Shown piece by piece: positions 62,308-64,000 of a DNA stretch of 64,000 nt. Source of the DNA: Sipunculus nudus. Lineage: Eukaryota; Annelida; Sipuncula; Golfingiida; Sipunculidae. A program made the position numbers and the translations under genes. The notes under the pieces were generated by a model that saw only the letters and a program-made list of their open reading frames with translations, searched no databases and was not told the DNA's origin. The DNA lies in assembly GCA_026874595.1 (NCBI GenBank), contig CM049321.1:49583297-49647296 (forward strand). Reading direction: 5' to 3'. Position 1 is the first letter of the stretch. Each line of letters begins with the position of its first letter.

Positions 62308-64000
62308 TTATATGCAATCTATCTATGATGGATCTTTGAAAACAACTGAATAAAAAAGGATTGCTGGTCTCCTTTAGTTTGCTTATACCACCTCTTCAAT
62401 ATTTGTATCCTCGCGTCATAAACACTTACATAAAGATAACAAGTACTTAGCAAAACAAATACCATGAGGAACTAGAAATACGCATTTTCAGGAAAGCAGG
62501 CCTCCGCCATACGGCCCGTCCTTTATATGGGATGCTCCTCAAAACGTGTTTGCATTCTCTTATACGGCCCATGCTCCCTGGTTCTTTCGTGTAGAAGTTC
62601 CCAGTACTTGTGTTTGCATTCACCTATTCTGCATGTGTTCATATCCCCATTCCTGGATAAGTGGGTCTTCAAGGTGATGGTGATTTTAAGGGCCTGTGGC
62701 TGTGAACAAACGAACCCACACACATGCACGCACACTCACAAACGAACGGGTATGTGGCATACCCTACTGGCGGAGGCAATACATAGCACTAACTGAATGA
62801 TTTATCTAAATTTTATAGTCCCAAAGTCATGGAAAAGATTAATCCACACATACACACACGCACACAGAACATAATGTTCGTCTCCTTTCCATGAATGATT
62901 AGCTCCTTTCCACAACAAATAGTATCCTGCGCACCAATAACTGTCTCGTGAGCAGCGCTTACTTCCTGGTCCTCCCTTGTAGCGTATTCGGATGGATAAC
63001 TTTCTATTACTTATTTTGTCGCACGAACAATGTATTTTCTCATGCAAACGAAACACTGACTCGTTTTTTTTTGGACTCCCAGCCCATTGTCACGATTTAC
63101 GAAGTCGTTCCAAATACATAATATGTCATCCGCACGGCTTTATAATAGTCTAGGGGCTTTCCAGAAAGGCCCTAAATTTCGGGTTTGCTGCTACCCCCGT
63201 CATTATAAGGTCTGAAGCCATTTTTCTGTTAAAGTATTTCATGAAGATCATATTTCCAAAAGTCTTGATATTGGCAAATTTATAAACTAACAATTTACCT
63301 AATTTTTCGATAATACATTTGTTAATGTCCTGCGTACCCTCTACGAAATTGTTATGTGGAGTAATATTTACTGCTAATTCAATCAGAGCTAACACTCTAT
63401 CTAATTTTGATGTGCTAAATCCATTAAAATTTATATCGAAAGTCTAGAAGAAAACGTTTAAATTATCAAAAGCAGATAACTGTTAAAACCTTACTGTTAT
63501 TTGGGATAAAACGAGGCAAGATCAATCCTAATAATCAATTTGATGAACCAAATGGAATTAAAATGTTATTTTTCATTAAGTCTGTAATTTTGCAATTTTA
63601 AGCTACTTAAAGTAATTGAATAAGTGATTATTTGTAAATAATACGGGTATGCATCGTCTTTTGTGGTCGAATAAGACGTTGATGTATATATTTAATATAA
63701 ACGGAATAGGGTAATTTGTTTGTGTTTTCTTTAATTCGACTGAAATAAAGTTTAAAATGTATTTTTTTATTTTTATTTTTACTTTTACTCAGAATGAATA
63801 TAATTATTAACATGTATATATAAATCTAAAGTTGTATATACTTTTAAGACGTTGCCGTTGCTTTTGGTGAAAGCAGGCGTAATAAGTCCAGTTTATCAAT
63901 GAATCGAATAACTGTGCTAATTTAGTCCCAAGTCTTGTTTTAAATTTAAAAAAATCACTTTCTGAAGTAGTCAATTGGATTAAATAAATATTAAATAACG
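62308..64000. other. No gene recognised at the window end
   Basis: Minus-strand frames at 62523-62735, 62802-63056 and 63150-63395 have ordinary composition and could contain decayed upstream exons of the DUF7869-type gene, but no motif confirms it. A GT/CA-rich patch occurs near 62718-62740 and 62843-62870. From about 63450 on the sequence is strongly AT-rich. Confidence 0.35.

Noticed and set aside
1-64000. CRISPR arrays, bacterial operons, phage or rRNA genes
   Set aside because: None seen. The tandem repeats present lack the repeat-spacer structure of CRISPR, and gene structure is eukaryotic throughout.

Overview
This 64 kb window is AT-rich, intron-bearing animal DNA. There are no operons, ribosome binding sites or dense coding; genes are split by GT-AG introns, and tRNA-derived SINEs, (TA)n arrays, minisatellites and decayed DNA transposons make up most of what can be recognised. 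The mix (a vasopressin/oxytocin-type GPCR, a Tigger/pogo element, a DUF7869-type pseudogene, several SINE families, GGTCAC-rich satellite) fits an invertebrate, most plausibly a mollusc or another lophotrochozoan. That placement is an inference from repeat style, not a proof.

The clearest host gene is on the + strand at 41078-41939: the first coding exon of a class A neuropeptide GPCR (TM1-TM6), ending in a GTAAGT donor. Its TM7 exon was not found in the window. A second likely gene (22423-23397, +) is a two-exon model for a 135-residue secreted protein of no recognised family, with an exact phase-1 junction and a poly(A) signal at 23789. Two weaker single-exon candidates lie at 17112-17219 (-) and 30971-31113 (+, with AATAAA at 31181).

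The rest is mobile or repeated DNA. 4.8-20.7 kb holds three tRNA-derived SINE copies, two of one family with a conserved promoter-like block ahead of the tRNA-like head. 25.2-26.6 kb is a repeat-filled unit bounded by an imperfect terminal inverted repeat. 28.3-29.6 kb is a satellite with a period near 148 bp carrying GGTCAnnnTGACC palindromes. 31.4-37.1 kb is a giant imperfect palindrome with arms of about 2.4 kb and a loop of about 0.9 kb. 42.1-42.3 kb is a 68-bp minisatellite in the GPCR intron. 44.7-45.1 and 51.0-51.2 kb carry GGACTC/T hexamer arrays in opposite orientation.

From 52.5 to 62.3 kb the window is a transposon nest around (TA)n arrays: a non-autonomous element with TIRs of about 280 bp packed with GATC palindromes (52595-54799), a 2641-bp Tigger-like element with a broken transposase (56473-59113), a 156-bp tRNA-containing mini-element (59243-59398) and a decayed multi-exon DUF7869-type gene on the minus strand (60106-62307). 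Long stretches between these show nothing recognisable by eye. No database search was possible, so family names rest on motifs only.
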